From contig NZ_CP009438.1 in the NCBI RefSeq assembly GCF_000761215.1, forward strand, positions 930,001-994,000: DNA of 64,000 bases. The letters run 5' to 3'. A program made the position numbers and the translations under genes. The DNA comes from Streptomyces glaucescens (GTDB lineage: Bacteria; Actinomycetota; Actinomycetes; Streptomycetales; Streptomycetaceae). The notes under the pieces were generated by a model that was given only the letters and a program-made list of their open reading frames with translations, ran no database searches and had not been told where the DNA came from. This document shows positions 16,136-26,300 of this stretch, one piece after another (positions within the stretch are counted from its first letter, which is position 1; each line of letters starts with the position of its first letter).

Positions 16136-19084
16136 ATGGCGTCTGAGTCACGGCAACCGATCACACCTTCCCGACCGTTGTTCGAACGTCACCGGGAACT
16201 CCGCGCGCTCGACGCCGCCCTGTCGGAACTCCACCGCGCCGCCCGCGGGGCACGCTCCGGACACAGTGGGCTGCTCGCCTTCACCGCCCCGGCCGGGATG
16301 GGCAAGTCGGCGCTCCTCCGCGAGGCACGCACCCGCGCGACGGCGTACGGCTGCACCGTCCTGTCGGGCGGGGGCAGCGAGACGGAGCAGGAGGTGGCGT
16401 TCCGGCTGATCCGCCAGTTCGTCCAGCCGGTGCTGGCGACGATGGACAAGGCGGAGCTGCGTGCCTTCCTCGGGAGCTGGTACGACATCGTCGCCTCCGC
16501 GCTCGGCCTGGAGGCGCGCACCCTCTCGTCGGTCCCCGACCCGGCCGGCGTCCGCGACGGCCTCGACTGGGTGATGACGCAGCTCAGCGTGGCGCGGAAG
16601 CCCCTGGTCCTGCTCCTCGACGACCTGCACTGGGCCGATCTCGAGTCGCTGAGCTGGCTGACGTCCTTCGCGCCGCGGGCCGCGGACCTCCCGCTGCTGC
16701 TCGTCCTCGCCTACCGGCCGGACGACCTGCCGCCCGAGGCGGCCCCCTTCCGGACCCTCGTAGAACGTCATGCGAACCGGCCCTACGCGCTGGCCCCGCT
16801 CAGCGCCGCCGGCGTCGCGCGGATCGTGCGCGACGAGGTGGGCGAGGGCGCGCAGGACGTGTTCTGCGAGGAGTGCCGGACCGTCACCGGCGGCAACCCC
16901 TTCGAGACCGTCGAACTCGCCATCCGGCTGGGCGAACACGACCTGCGGGGCACCGAGGACGACCTGCCCGCGATGCGGAACCTCGCCACCGCGGTCAAGG
17001 GACCGGGCATCGTCCGGCGGCTGCGGTCGCTGGGCACGGCCACCGTCCGCTTCGCGCACGCGGCGGCCGTGCTGGGGGCGCCGTTCTCCCCCGAACTGGC
17101 CGCCGGTCTCGCCGCGGTCGGCGCCGCGCAGGCCGCCCAGTCGGTCGAGAAGCTGCGTGCCGCCCGCATCCTGGCGGAGGGCGAGGGCCCCGGCGGCACC
17201 CTGGACTTCGTGCACCCGCTGATCGCCACCGCGATCTACCGGGACGTCCCCGACGCCCTGCGGGGCGGCATGCACAACGCGGCCGTGGTCGCCATCCGCT
17301 CCGCGGGGCTCGGCCCCACCGCCGCCGCCCGCCACCTCCTGGAGCTGCCCTGCGAGGGCAAGCCCGAAGCGGTCGACTGGCTGCGGGAGGCCGCCCACGC
17401 GTATCTGTGCGCCGGCGCCCCGGAGGCGGCCCGCCGGCTGCTCAGCCGGGCCCTGCAGGAGCCGCCGCTGCCGGAGGACCGAGCCCCGCTGCTGCACGAA
17501 CTCGCCCGCGCCACCTTCCTGATCGACCCCAGGGCGACCGTCGTCCACCTCCGCGAGGCCCTGACGGAACCCCGGATCGAACCCCGGCTGCGCGCCTCCA
17601 TCGTCTTCCTGCTCAGTCAGGCCCTCGCCCACACCGACCGCATGGAGGAGGCGGCGGCCCTGGCCGCCGCGGAGGCACAGCGGACCGAGGACGCGCGGGT
17701 GCGGCTGCGGATGCTGGCGGACCACTTCGTGTGGAGCATGTTCCGCACCGACGAGCCCGGTTCCGCGGACCGTTCCCGCAGGCTGGCCAAGCTGGCCGGC
17801 CGGCTGCCGGGCCGCAGCCCGGAGGAGCGCCGGATCCTGGGGCTGCGGGCCTGGGACGCGCTGCTGCGCGGCGAGGCCCGGCAGTCCGTCCTGCGGTACG
17901 CCGAGGACGCCCTGCGCGGCGGTATGAGCTGGACCGACGACGACCGGGGCTTCGAGATCCCGGTCTCCGTGGCCTTGGCGTTCATGTACTGCGACCAGCC
18001 GCGCAGGGCGGAGGAGTTGTTCCACGACGGCATGACCGACTGCGAGTCCAAGGGCTGGCGCGGCTCGCACCTGGCGGTCGGGCGGACGCTGTTCGGCTAC
18101 ATCCGTTTCCGCCGGGGCGATCTGACCGGGGCGGAGCACTGGGTGCGCGACGGCCTGCGCACGGCCGAGCGCGTCGAGGGCGCCGTTCCCGCCCAGTGGT
18201 TCGCCGTCGGCATCCTCGTCCAGACGCTGCTGGCCCGCGGGCGGATCGCCGACGCCCGCCGGGTCGCGGACGAGCACCGGTACGGCCAGGTGGTGCCGAA
18301 CGCCGTCATCTACCCCGACCCCCGCACCGTCTACGCCGAACTGCTGCTCGCGGAAGGCCGCCACGCGGAGGCCGCGCGGCTGCTGGAGGAGGTCGGGGAG
18401 TGGCTGGACGGGCGGGACTGGCGCAATCCCTCGTGGTGCCCGTGGCGGCTGGACCTGTCGGCGGCGCTGGCGCGGACCGCGCCGGACCGGGCGGCGCGGA
18501 TCGCCCGGGAAGCCGTGGCGCACGCCCGGGACTTCGGGGCGGCGTCGGTGATCGGGCAGGCGTTGCGGGTCGAGGCCGACGTGACCGGCGGGCGGGCGGC
18601 GCTCGGGCTGTACGCGGAGGCCGTCGAGCACCTGGAGCAGTCGCCGTCCGCGTACGAGCTGGCCCGGGCGCTGGTCGGGCACGGCGCCGCGCTGTGCGGG
18701 GAGGGCCGGCTGCAGGACGCCGCCGACCGTCTCTACCAGGGGCTGGAGGTCGCCGTCCACTGCGGTGCCGAGGCGCTGGCGGCGCGGGCCAGGCAGGAAC
18801 TGTCGGCCGCCGGGCTGCGCCCGCTGCCGCTGCGGTACCCGCAGACCGACACCCTCACGGGGCACGAGCGCCGGGCGGCGGAGCTGGCAGCCCAGGGCCG
18901 TGCGGCCTCCGTGGTCGCGAAGGAACTGCGTCTCACCGAGCAGGGGGTGCGTCAGCTTCTGTCGGCCGTCTACCGCAAGCTCGGCACCGACCCGGCCGGC
19001 CTCGTCGACGCGCTGCGGGCGCTGCCCCGGCCGCGCTCCGCGGGACTCCACTCGTGTGGCGCGGGGGCGGCGCCGGGGCGATGA
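16136..19084 (+). CDS. Large ATP-binding LuxR-family (LAL) regulator
   Basis: A 982-residue regulator of the LAL/MalT-like STAND class. The N-terminal AAA region has Walker A APAGMGKS (residues about 51-58) and Walker B LLLDDLHWAD. A long TPR-like alpha-helical middle follows, and the C-terminus (about 906-965) is a LuxR helix-turn-helix (LTGHERRAAELAAQGRAASV...VYRKLGT). Such proteins often act as pathway-specific activators of secondary-metabolite clusters. It could control the P450/terpene synthase pair upstream or the injection-system operon downstream, since LuxR-type regulators also occur beside Streptomyces injection loci. Start at ATG 16136 is preferred, but in-frame GTG 16127 close to AGGAAG is possible. 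Confidence 0.9.
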   Translation: MASESRQPITPSRPLFERHRELRALDAALSELHRAARGARSGHSGLLAFTAPAGMGKSALLREARTRATAYGCTVLSGGGSETEQEVAFRLIRQFVQPVLATMDKAELRAFLGSWYDIVASALGLEARTLSSVPDPAGVRDGLDWVMTQLSVARKPLVLLLDDLHWADLESLSWLTSFAPRAADLPLLLVLAYRPDDLPPEAAPFRTLVERHANRPYALAPLSAAGVARIVRDEVGEGAQDVFCEECRTVTGGNPFETVELAIRLGEHDLRGTEDDLPAMRNLATAVKGPGIVRRLRSLGTATVRFAHAAAVLGAPFSPELAAGLAAVGAAQAAQSVEKLRAARILAEGEGPGGTLDFVHPLIATAIYRDVPDALRGGMHNAAVVAIRSAGLGPTAAARHLLELPCEGKPEAVDWLREAAHAYLCAGAPEAARRLLSRALQEPPLPEDRAPLLHELARATFLIDPRATVVHLREALTEPRIEPRLRASIVFLLSQALAHTDRMEEAAALAAAEAQRTEDARVRLRMLADHFVWSMFRTDEPGSADRSRRLAKLAGRLPGRSPEERRILGLRAWDALLRGEARQSVLRYAEDALRGGMSWTDDDRGFEIPVSVALAFMYCDQPRRAEELFHDGMTDCESKGWRGSHLAVGRTLFGYIRFRRGDLTGAEHWVRDGLRTAERVEGAVPAQWFAVGILVQTLLARGRIADARRVADEHRYGQVVPNAVIYPDPRTVYAELLLAEGRHAEAARLLEEVGEWLDGRDWRNPSWCPWRLDLSAALARTAPDRAARIAREAVAHARDFGAASVIGQALRVEADVTGGRAALGLYAEAVEHLEQSPSAYELARALVGHGAALCGEGRLQDAADRLYQGLEVAVHCGAEALAARARQELSAAGLRPLPLRYPQTDTLTGHERRAAELAAQGRAASVVAKELRLTEQGVRQLLSAVYRKLGTDPAGLVDALRALPRPRSAGLHSCGAGAAPGR

Positions 19085-19091
19085 TGGTCGT

Positions 19092-19751
19092 GTGGATGGG
19101 GCCTGGACCTGCGAGAGCTGCGGCAGGGACGCACCCGAGAGCGCGCAGCAGTGCCGCTGGTGCGGTGCCTGGCTCGCGCCGTACAACACCGGGGAGCCCC
19201 CCAGGCGGCCGTGGTGGCGGCTGCCGAGGAGCCTGCCGCAGGCGGCCGGCCAGCAGCGGACGTGGCTGGGGCACTCCACCGACCGCAGGACGTGGCGGGG
19301 ACACCGGGACACGGTCACGCTCGACCGCGCCCCGTCGCCCCTGCCGGAGCAGCAGCCGCCGCTGACGCTGGTCTACGCGGGCCGCGGCACCATCGAGGGT
19401 GTGGCGCGGAACGTGGAGATGCGCACCGAGTTCACCCGGAGTGCCTGGACCACGAGCACGACGGTGGTGTGCAACTTCCGCGCCCAGATCCAGGACCGGC
19501 ACAGTGGCGAGCAGTTGCGCCTGGTCGCCGTCGAGATGCGGGGCGACTCGTTCGAGGGGACCGTCGCCGAGGGCGACTGGGTGCGGGCCACGGGCGAGTT
19601 CCGGCGCGGGACGCTGCGGGTGCGGCGGCTACGGAATCTGACGACGGGCGCGGAAGTGTCGGTGGGGCGCACCAACTGGACGGCGATCAGCGTCATCCTC
19701 GTCCTGTTCCTGGTGTACATGATCTACCTGTTCGGTTTCGTCGGGCGCTGA
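19092..19751 (+). CDS. Zinc-ribbon protein with C-terminal membrane anchor
   Basis: A 219-residue protein starting at GTG 19092, only 7 bp after the LAL regulator and so probably co-transcribed with it. The N-terminus forms a zinc ribbon with Cys at residues 7, 10, 21 and 24 (CESCG...CRWCG). The middle (about 90-190) is beta-rich and resembles an OB-fold segment (GDSFEGTVAEGDWVRATGEF). The last 24 residues form one hydrophobic helix, giving a tail-anchored topology with the domains in the cytoplasm. No enzymatic motif is seen. It lies between the regulator and the 3' end of the injection-system operon, which runs in the opposite direction. Confidence 0.75.
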   Translation: MDGAWTCESCGRDAPESAQQCRWCGAWLAPYNTGEPPRRPWWRLPRSLPQAAGQQRTWLGHSTDRRTWRGHRDTVTLDRAPSPLPEQQPPLTLVYAGRGTIEGVARNVEMRTEFTRSAWTTSTTVVCNFRAQIQDRHSGEQLRLVAVEMRGDSFEGTVAEGDWVRATGEFRRGTLRVRRLRNLTTGAEVSVGRTNWTAISVILVLFLVYMIYLFGFVGR

Positions 19752-19774
19752 GACGCCCCGGACGTCCGTCCCGT

Positions 19775-19793
19775 GCCGGTGGCGGTCACCGGC
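19775..19793. terminator. Hairpin at the 3' end of the injection-system operon
   Basis: Stem GCCGGTG (19775-19781) / CACCGGC (19787-19793) with a 5-base loop. It lies between the convergent zinc-ribbon gene (ends 19751) and the DUF6519 gene (ends 19814). A short direct repeat TGCGGCTACCGGC follows. Confidence 0.65.
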
Positions 19794-19813
19794 GTGCGGC
19801 TACCGGCATGCGG

Positions 19814-21184
19814 CTACCGGCGGGGCGGGAACGGCACCCTGAGGTCGACCAGCCGGAAGTCGCCGCCGCCGCGCGGCTCGACGTAGGCCAGCGGTGCGTA
19901 GTGGTAGCGGATGCCGTGCGGGCGGCGGGGCAGGGGGTGCCCGCGGTGTCCGATGGGCCATTCGACGTCACCGGTGAGGACGCGCGCGGGGATCAGCCAG
20001 TGGTCGCCGCGCCGGTAGACGCGGGAGCGTCCCTCGCCGGGCTCGAACCTGATCTCCACCCCGTCCTCCAGCGGCAGCCACTCGCCCTCGCGGACGGGCA
20101 GGCCCATCTCGGCCGCGCCGTCTCCCCAGTCGCTGCCGCCGTGGTCCCAGCGGCGCAGCAGCGGGTGGCGGGACGGGACGCGGCCGGCGGCCGGGAGGTA
20201 GGGGTCGTCTGCGGGGTCGGCGTCCAGCAGTACCCGGTACTCGCCGTAGTCGATCTCCCGGACCGTGTAGAGCCGGCCGCACCCTTCGTCGGGGTGGTCG
20301 GAGGCGCCGCGGCAGACGGTGGCGTCGTCGACGAGCTCGACCACGTCGCCGGTGTCCACGCCGAGCTTGCCGTCGCGGCCGAGGGTGTCGAGCCGGACCG
20401 AGGGTCCGGAGATGTCGCGGACGGGCAGGGCGACGGAGCCGTTCTCCCGGGACCACTTGAAGGTGGCGGTGCCCTCGGGCCCGCCGCGGTGGACCTCCAC
20501 CCGGTACAGCTGGTTCTCGGGGGCGCGGTAGCCGGCGGACGGGGGCAGGTCGCTGAGTGCGGGGGTCTCGTCGGGGCGGCGGGTGCGGGCGGCGAGCATG
20601 CCGCGGGGTTCGAATCGGCGGCGGATGCGGTCGCGGACGTAGCGCACCGCCTTGCGCATGTCGGGGACCGGGCCGCCGCGTTCCATGGGGAGCAGGCACA
20701 GCTGCCAGACGACGCGGGTGCGGGCGGTGGTGTCCGGGCCGTCGGTGCCGAGGGCGACCTCGCGGATCCAGGGCGCCTCGAGCGCGGTGACGAGGCGTTC
20801 CCAGACCCGCAGGTAGACCAGGAAGGGCCCGGACGGCAGGTGGTCGTCCGCCCGGTCGGTGTCGAGGTGCCCGTCGGGCTGGTTCCAGTAGTCGGTGCCG
20901 TCGCACTCGCAGAGGATGCCGTCGACGTACATCCGGCCGGGGGCGACGGTGAAGTTGTCGCCGTCGTAGCCGTCCACACCGAACGCCCCGATGCTGTCGG
21001 GGTCTTCGTCGGGCGGGTAGGCGGCGGGGCCGAGCAGGTCGGTGGCGAGGGTGCGCAGGAGGTGCAGCAGGATCTGCGTCTGCTCGTTGATCTCGGCGTC
21101 GAGCTGCACGCGGCCCTGCTGGGACAGGACGGCCGAGAAGCGCCGGGCCGGGTCGAAGGTGACGCGGGAGAAGTCGCCGTGCAT
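19814..21184 (-). CDS. DUF6519 family protein, last gene of the injection-system operon
   Basis: A 456-residue protein recognised by its N-terminus (GDFSRVTFDPARRFSAVLSQ then GRVQLDAEINEQTQ), typical of DUF6519 proteins found beside phage-tail-like baseplate genes. The N-terminal part is helical; the rest is beta-rich, with segments such as ENQLYRVEVHRGG and ATFKWSRENGSVALPV. This suggests a surface or fibre-like component rather than an enzyme. ATG 21184 has AGGAGA at suitable spacing. It follows the tail-I gene after 44 bp, the widest gap inside the operon. It may be a fibre, an assembly factor or a cargo; none is proven. Confidence 0.75.
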   Translation of the reverse strand: MHGDFSRVTFDPARRFSAVLSQQGRVQLDAEINEQTQILLHLLRTLATDLLGPAAYPPDEDPDSIGAFGVDGYDGDNFTVAPGRMYVDGILCECDGTDYWNQPDGHLDTDRADDHLPSGPFLVYLRVWERLVTALEAPWIREVALGTDGPDTTARTRVVWQLCLLPMERGGPVPDMRKAVRYVRDRIRRRFEPRGMLAARTRRPDETPALSDLPPSAGYRAPENQLYRVEVHRGGPEGTATFKWSRENGSVALPVRDISGPSVRLDTLGRDGKLGVDTGDVVELVDDATVCRGASDHPDEGCGRLYTVREIDYGEYRVLLDADPADDPYLPAAGRVPSRHPLLRRWDHGGSDWGDGAAEMGLPVREGEWLPLEDGVEIRFEPGEGRSRVYRRGDHWLIPARVLTGDVEWPIGHRGHPLPRRPHGIRYHYAPLAYVEPRGGGDFRLVDLRVPFPPRR

Positions 21185-21228
21185 GGGGGGTGTCTCCTGC
21201 CTGTGGGGGTCGGGCCGCGCGGCGGCTG

Positions 21229-23334
21229 TCAGGTCACGAAGAAGAGTCCGGTGTCGCATCCGGCGGGGGTGTACTCGGCGAGCCGGGTGCGCAGGTTGTC
21301 CTCGCGCTGGGGCTCGAACAGGTGGTGCAGCGCGCCGGGTTCCCCGCCGTCGTCGGCGCCGCGGCGGATCTCCTCGGCGCAGCCGTCGGCGAGCCGGACG
21401 TAGCCGGGCAGGCCGTACCGGGTGGCGGCGAACCGCAGCGCGACGCGTGCGGGGTCGTCGGAGGGTTCGGGCCGGCAGTGGATGCGGGGCGGGGTCCGCG
21501 ACCCGGGCGGCACCCAGCTGAACCGTACGGCGCCCTGGTCGGGACGGGCGATCCGGACCTCGCCGTCGAACAGGGAGTTCTCCAGGACGTCCGCGGCGCG
21601 GGCGCGGACGGAGCCGATCACGGTGGTGCGGCGCACGGTGAGGAGGACGCCGGCGGGGCCCCCGTACGGGTCGCTGAGCGCGGTCGACTCGCGCCGGCCG
21701 GCGTCGAGGACGGTGTCGTGCAGGGTGACGCGGGAGTGTTCGTGATGGCCGGCCACCGTGACGGCGCCGAGCACGCTGTGCCGTACGTCGACCTGGACGG
21801 GGCCGCCGGCGATCTCCAGGCTGGGCGCGTCGGGGGCGAGCGGGGTGCCGCCGGGGGTGAGGGCCCAGCCGGGCACGAAGGTGCAGTGCCGGACGGTGAG
21901 GTGGGAGATCCGCCCGGTGACGCGCACGCCACCGCCGGTCAGCAGCAGCCCGTCGAGGACGAGCCGCGCGGGGCGGCCGTGTTCGGGGCCCTCGATCAGC
22001 AGGACGCGCGGGTGGTCGTCGTGCCGTCCCGACAGCCGCACGACGGGGCGGAAGCCGTCCGCGGCCCGCAGGGTGAGGTGGTCCCCGGGGGCGAGCCGGA
22101 TGTCGGTGAGGTCCTCGTGGACGTCGTTGCCGGTGATCTCGACGATCGCCTCGTCGCGCTCCGGGTCGTCCTGTGCGTCGGTGCGCCGGCGGTCGAGGAC
22201 CTCGCCGAGGCGCGGGTGGTCCCCGCCCGGGCCGACCCGGTAGCGGGCCGCCTTGCCGGTGGCGGGGGCGGGCGGGCGGGGGTACTCGCCGCCGCCGAGG
22301 TCGCCCGAGAAGGCGTGGTGGTAGGTCACCCGGACGCCGCTGGCGGGGGCGGTGCCGGTGGGCAGGGCGAGGCGGCCGAGGACGGGGTCGACGGCGACCT
22401 GGTCGCCGACGGGACGGTAGCGCCAGTCGGACAGGTCGGCGGCGACGATCCGGCTCATCGGCACCCGGGTAGGGCCGGTCCAGACGCACAGGCTCTTGCC
22501 GGGGCCGTAGAAGTCGTACGGCCGTTCGGCCAGCGCGCGGCGTCCGATGGGCTCCGGGACGTTGGTCTCGTCGGCGACGTGGCCGCTCGACGGCTCGGGC
22601 ACCGGCGCGGTGAACAGGGGGGTGTCGACGGCGAGCACGTTGAAGGTGTAGCAGGCGTCGTCCCGGTCGAGGCAGTACGCGGGGGCGCGTGTCACCGAGT
22701 GGGTGCGCAGCCGCCACACGTGCAGGCCCACGGACTGGATGCCGTACCGGCCGGAGCGGCGCGGGGAGCCGGCCCGGGGCACCTCGACGGTGCGGGCCAG
22801 CTCGTCGAACGGGCCGCCGGTGCCGTCCGGCGGCGCGGCCCGCCGGACGTCGACGAGCGCGCCCCGGGCCCGGCGGCGGCGGGCGTCGAGGTCGTCGGAG
22901 GTGTACCGGCGCACCGGCTGGGTGACGGCGAGGGTGCGGCGGTACTCGACGACGCGGGCCGGCCAGCCGGCCACGCCGGACGCCAGGTCCTCCAGGAGTG
23001 CCAGGGTGCCTTTGCGGCGGCGGTTGGCGACGGTGTCGGCGACGTCGCGGCGGGGCACGGCGGCGGCCGGGAGACCGGTGGCGCGGGCCTCGTCGGAGAG
23101 GGCGGCGACGATGCCCGGCAGCACCTGGTAGCCGACGAGGTCACCGATGTAGGGCGCCACCCAGTCGTCGCAGGTCTCGATGAACCAGTTGTCGTAGAGG
23201 CGGTCGATGTCCTCCTGGACGACCCGGGCCTGCTCGGCGATGACGGCGAGCAGGGCGTACAGCGGGCGCCCGCGTTCCTCGTCGCGCCGGCGGTGCACCG
23301 CCGGCAGCAGGGCGTACAGCTCGTCGGGGGTCAT
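21229..23334 (-). CDS. Tail protein I / beta-helix fusion (fibre-attachment or spike protein)
   Basis: A 701-residue protein. Residues about 1-120 match phage P2 tail protein I (LYALLPAVHRRRDEERGRPL, DNWFIETCDDWVAPYIGDL), which links baseplate to fibres. The middle is beta-rich. Residues about 420-600 show short repeated strands (VRLSGRHDDHPRVLLIEG, HLTVRHCTFVPGW, VTVAGHHEHSRVTLHDTVLD) characteristic of a right-handed parallel beta-helix. It could therefore be the receptor- or target-binding spike of the particle. ATG 23334 overlaps the stop of the preceding baseplate gene (ATGA). The C-terminus GCDTGLFFVT is short and unstructured. Confidence 0.8.
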   Translation of the reverse strand: MTPDELYALLPAVHRRRDEERGRPLYALLAVIAEQARVVQEDIDRLYDNWFIETCDDWVAPYIGDLVGYQVLPGIVAALSDEARATGLPAAAVPRRDVADTVANRRRKGTLALLEDLASGVAGWPARVVEYRRTLAVTQPVRRYTSDDLDARRRRARGALVDVRRAAPPDGTGGPFDELARTVEVPRAGSPRRSGRYGIQSVGLHVWRLRTHSVTRAPAYCLDRDDACYTFNVLAVDTPLFTAPVPEPSSGHVADETNVPEPIGRRALAERPYDFYGPGKSLCVWTGPTRVPMSRIVAADLSDWRYRPVGDQVAVDPVLGRLALPTGTAPASGVRVTYHHAFSGDLGGGEYPRPPAPATGKAARYRVGPGGDHPRLGEVLDRRRTDAQDDPERDEAIVEITGNDVHEDLTDIRLAPGDHLTLRAADGFRPVVRLSGRHDDHPRVLLIEGPEHGRPARLVLDGLLLTGGGVRVTGRISHLTVRHCTFVPGWALTPGGTPLAPDAPSLEIAGGPVQVDVRHSVLGAVTVAGHHEHSRVTLHDTVLDAGRRESTALSDPYGGPAGVLLTVRRTTVIGSVRARAADVLENSLFDGEVRIARPDQGAVRFSWVPPGSRTPPRIHCRPEPSDDPARVALRFAATRYGLPGYVRLADGCAEEIRRGADDGGEPGALHHLFEPQREDNLRTRLAEYTPAGCDTGLFFVT

Positions 23335-26300
23335 GGGATCCTCCGCAGGATCAGGGTCCCGGGCACGGCGGGGTCGAGCAGCACCAGCTGGGCGGGGCGC
23401 AGCAGGGTGCGGGCCGGGCCGGGAGCGGGCCGGGCGGGGGGACGCGGCGCGCCGGGGCGGTCGAGGACGACCGTGGGGGCGTGCGCGGTGTCGAGGACGA
23501 CGGTGGGCGCCTGCGCGGAGTCCACCACGGCGGACGTGCCCTCGGGGCCGGCCGTCTCGCGTACGGTGCGGGGGCCCGCGGGCAGGGCGGGGACGACGGA
23601 GACCACGGACGGGTGGGCGGCGAACCGTGCCACCTCGGTGGCGGCCGTGCCCTCCGGGACCCCGCCGAAGGCGTCCACGTCGACGAAGTCCACGCCGGGC
23701 ACCGCGTGCGCGGCGGCGACGACGGCGCTGAGATGGACGGGCTCGGCCAGCCGGGCCGCGTCGAAGCCGAGCCGGGCGGCGAGCGCCGCGCGCACCCGCT
23801 GCTCGACCTTCTCCGGCAGGTGGGCGGGCAGGGTGCGCACGCCGAGGACGACGACGAGCCGGACGCGCTCGCAGGGCTCGACCCGGACCGGCAGTCCGGG
23901 GTCGCCGTACCGGCGCAGGGCCGTGCGCAGCGAGGTCAGCAGCGGCGCGGCGGGGTCCAGCGGGGCGTCGTCGGCGGCGGCGACGGTCACGTGCACGAGG
24001 GAGCGGCGGCCGTCGGTGACGCGGCGGGCCACGGCCTTGCCGACGCCCGCGAAGGCGCGGGCGAAGGACTCGTAGTCGCGCACCGAGACCAGCCGGTCGA
24101 ACGCGGCGAGGCGCAGCGGGATCGCCTGGCGCAGTTCGGCCGGGCCGTCGGCGTCGGCGCCGCCGCTCGCGGGCAGCGGGTTGGTGACGGCGCTGACGCC
24201 GGGCGGCTTGCTGATGACCTGGCCGACCCGGCCCGCCGGGACGTTGCCGGCCCGGCCGCCGCCGATGCGGTAGCGGGCGGTGACGTTCTCGCTGCCGGTG
24301 GGCAGCCGGGCGCCGTGCCGGCCGTCACCGAACTCCACCGCGGCCCGGCCGTCGCTGCCCGCGACGAGCCGGTACACCTGGTCGGCCGGGCCCGCCTCGC
24401 CGAGGTCGGCGGTGCGCCGCCAGGCGACGTCGGCGACGCGGACGGTGAGGGATTCGTCGCCGCCGTCGGCGGTCGTCGACGGCAGCCAGACCAGCGGGCC
24501 CTGCTTCAGCGGCAGCACCTGCCCGGCCCGTGCGCCGTCGCCGCTGCCGAGCACCTCGGTGACGGTCTCCCCCGCGGTCGCCGGGACCACGTTGCCGTGC
24601 ACGGCGACGGTGTCGCGGCGGTAGCGGTGGGCGAGCGGGGCGGTGAGCAGCAGGGTGGTGCGTACCCGGGCGTCGGCGGACCCGCCGTCGAAGGCGTGCC
24701 GCACTCCGGCGAGGACGGCGAGCTCGGCACCGGGGACGCCGGGGCGGCGGCCCGGCACCGCGCCGTCCGCGGGCGCGGCGTCGGGTACGACGTCGGTGCG
24801 TTCGCCGGAGACGACGAGCAGCCGGCCCGGGGTCAGGCCCTCGAAGGTCCCGTCCAGGTCGATGGCGTCGCCCGCCACGTCGGTCGGGTCGGCGGAGTGC
24901 GCGAGGGGGAGCGGCGCGGGCGCCGCCCACACCGTGGTGGCGCGGCAGGCGGCGATGTCGTCGACGTCCTCCGTCCACGGCGCGTCCAGGCGCAGCCGGG
25001 TCACCCGGACCGCGTCCAGCTCGTTGCCGACGGCGATCCGGTCGGCCTCGACGACGCGCAGCACGCGGGTGCGGGAGCGGCCCGCCACCCGGACCGCGAT
25101 CCAGCCGCCGGGCTGGACCTCCTCGTGCACCGCGTCCAGCAGCAGGACGTCGGCGGCGAGCGGGGCGGTGCCGTCGCCCCGGACGGGCACGGCCGAGCGC
25201 AGCAGCCGGCGGACCCGCTCGTCGTCGGGGACGGCGGCGCCGAGGGGGGCCGTGGTGAGACGGAAGTGCAGCACGCCCGGCGGCGGGGCACCGGCCGGGG
25301 CGACGGCGGCCAGCGCGTCGTACAGCGAGGCGGTGAGTCCGGGCCGGTTGCCCGCGAGGAGGCGGGGCAGCGCGTCGGAGCCGGCACCGAGGGCGGCACC
25401 GACCGGAGGCGGCCCGGCCGGCCGGGTGCGGGGCGGGGGGCCGCCGCGGCCGAGGGCGTCGAGCAGCGGTCCGAGGCTGTGCAGGATGCCCCGGCCGGGG
25501 GTCGCGAGGTCCTGGGCCGGCGCTTCCCGGCCCGCCGCGCCGGGTGCTGCGGCGGGTTCCCGGGTCAGGCGGCGGACGGCGTCCCGGACGGTCGCGAGCC
25601 GGACGGCGGCGCGTTCGGCCAGGGCGTCGGCGTCCGGCTCGTCGGAGAGGCCGGACAGCCGTTCGCGCAGCCGCTGCACCCTGCGGTCGAGCCGGGCGGC
25701 GAAGGTGTCGGGGTCGCGCAGTTCCCCGGCCCGTTCCCGGACGTCCCCCAGCAGGTCGAGCAGTTCCTCGAACGGGGCCCGGGTGCCGGTCCGGCGGGCC
25801 GCGTCCTCCATGTCCTCGCGCAGCGCGTCCACCGCGACGTCCAGTTGCCGGGCCGGGTCGGGCACGCGCAGCCGTACCGTGGTCCGTCCGCGCGCGGGGT
25901 CCCGCTCGACGTCCTCGACCAGGCGGGTCAGGGCGAGCCGGGCGTCGGGGTAGGTGAACAGCAGGCGGTCACCGGGGCGCAGGGGATGCTGGACGCCGTC
26001 GACGTCGAGGGCGGGGACGCGGATCGCGAGGTCGGGTGCGAGGGTGACGGGGCGGGTGGTGCGGACCGGCAGCAGGTTCCATTCCGCGCGGGCGGTGAGG
26101 TCCTTGGACGTCTCGAAGGGCAGCGGCAGGCCGCCGGGTTCGGGCGTGCTCCTGGCCTGGGAGCCGGCCGGCACCACGCACGACGTGCCGGGGTCGAGGG
26201 TGTAGGCGAGGTGGGTGGCCGCGGCGAGGGCGGGGCGGGGCCGGTGGCCGACGAGCCGGCCGAGCCGGATCAGGGAGTCGTGTTCGGTGGCGGTGCGCAG

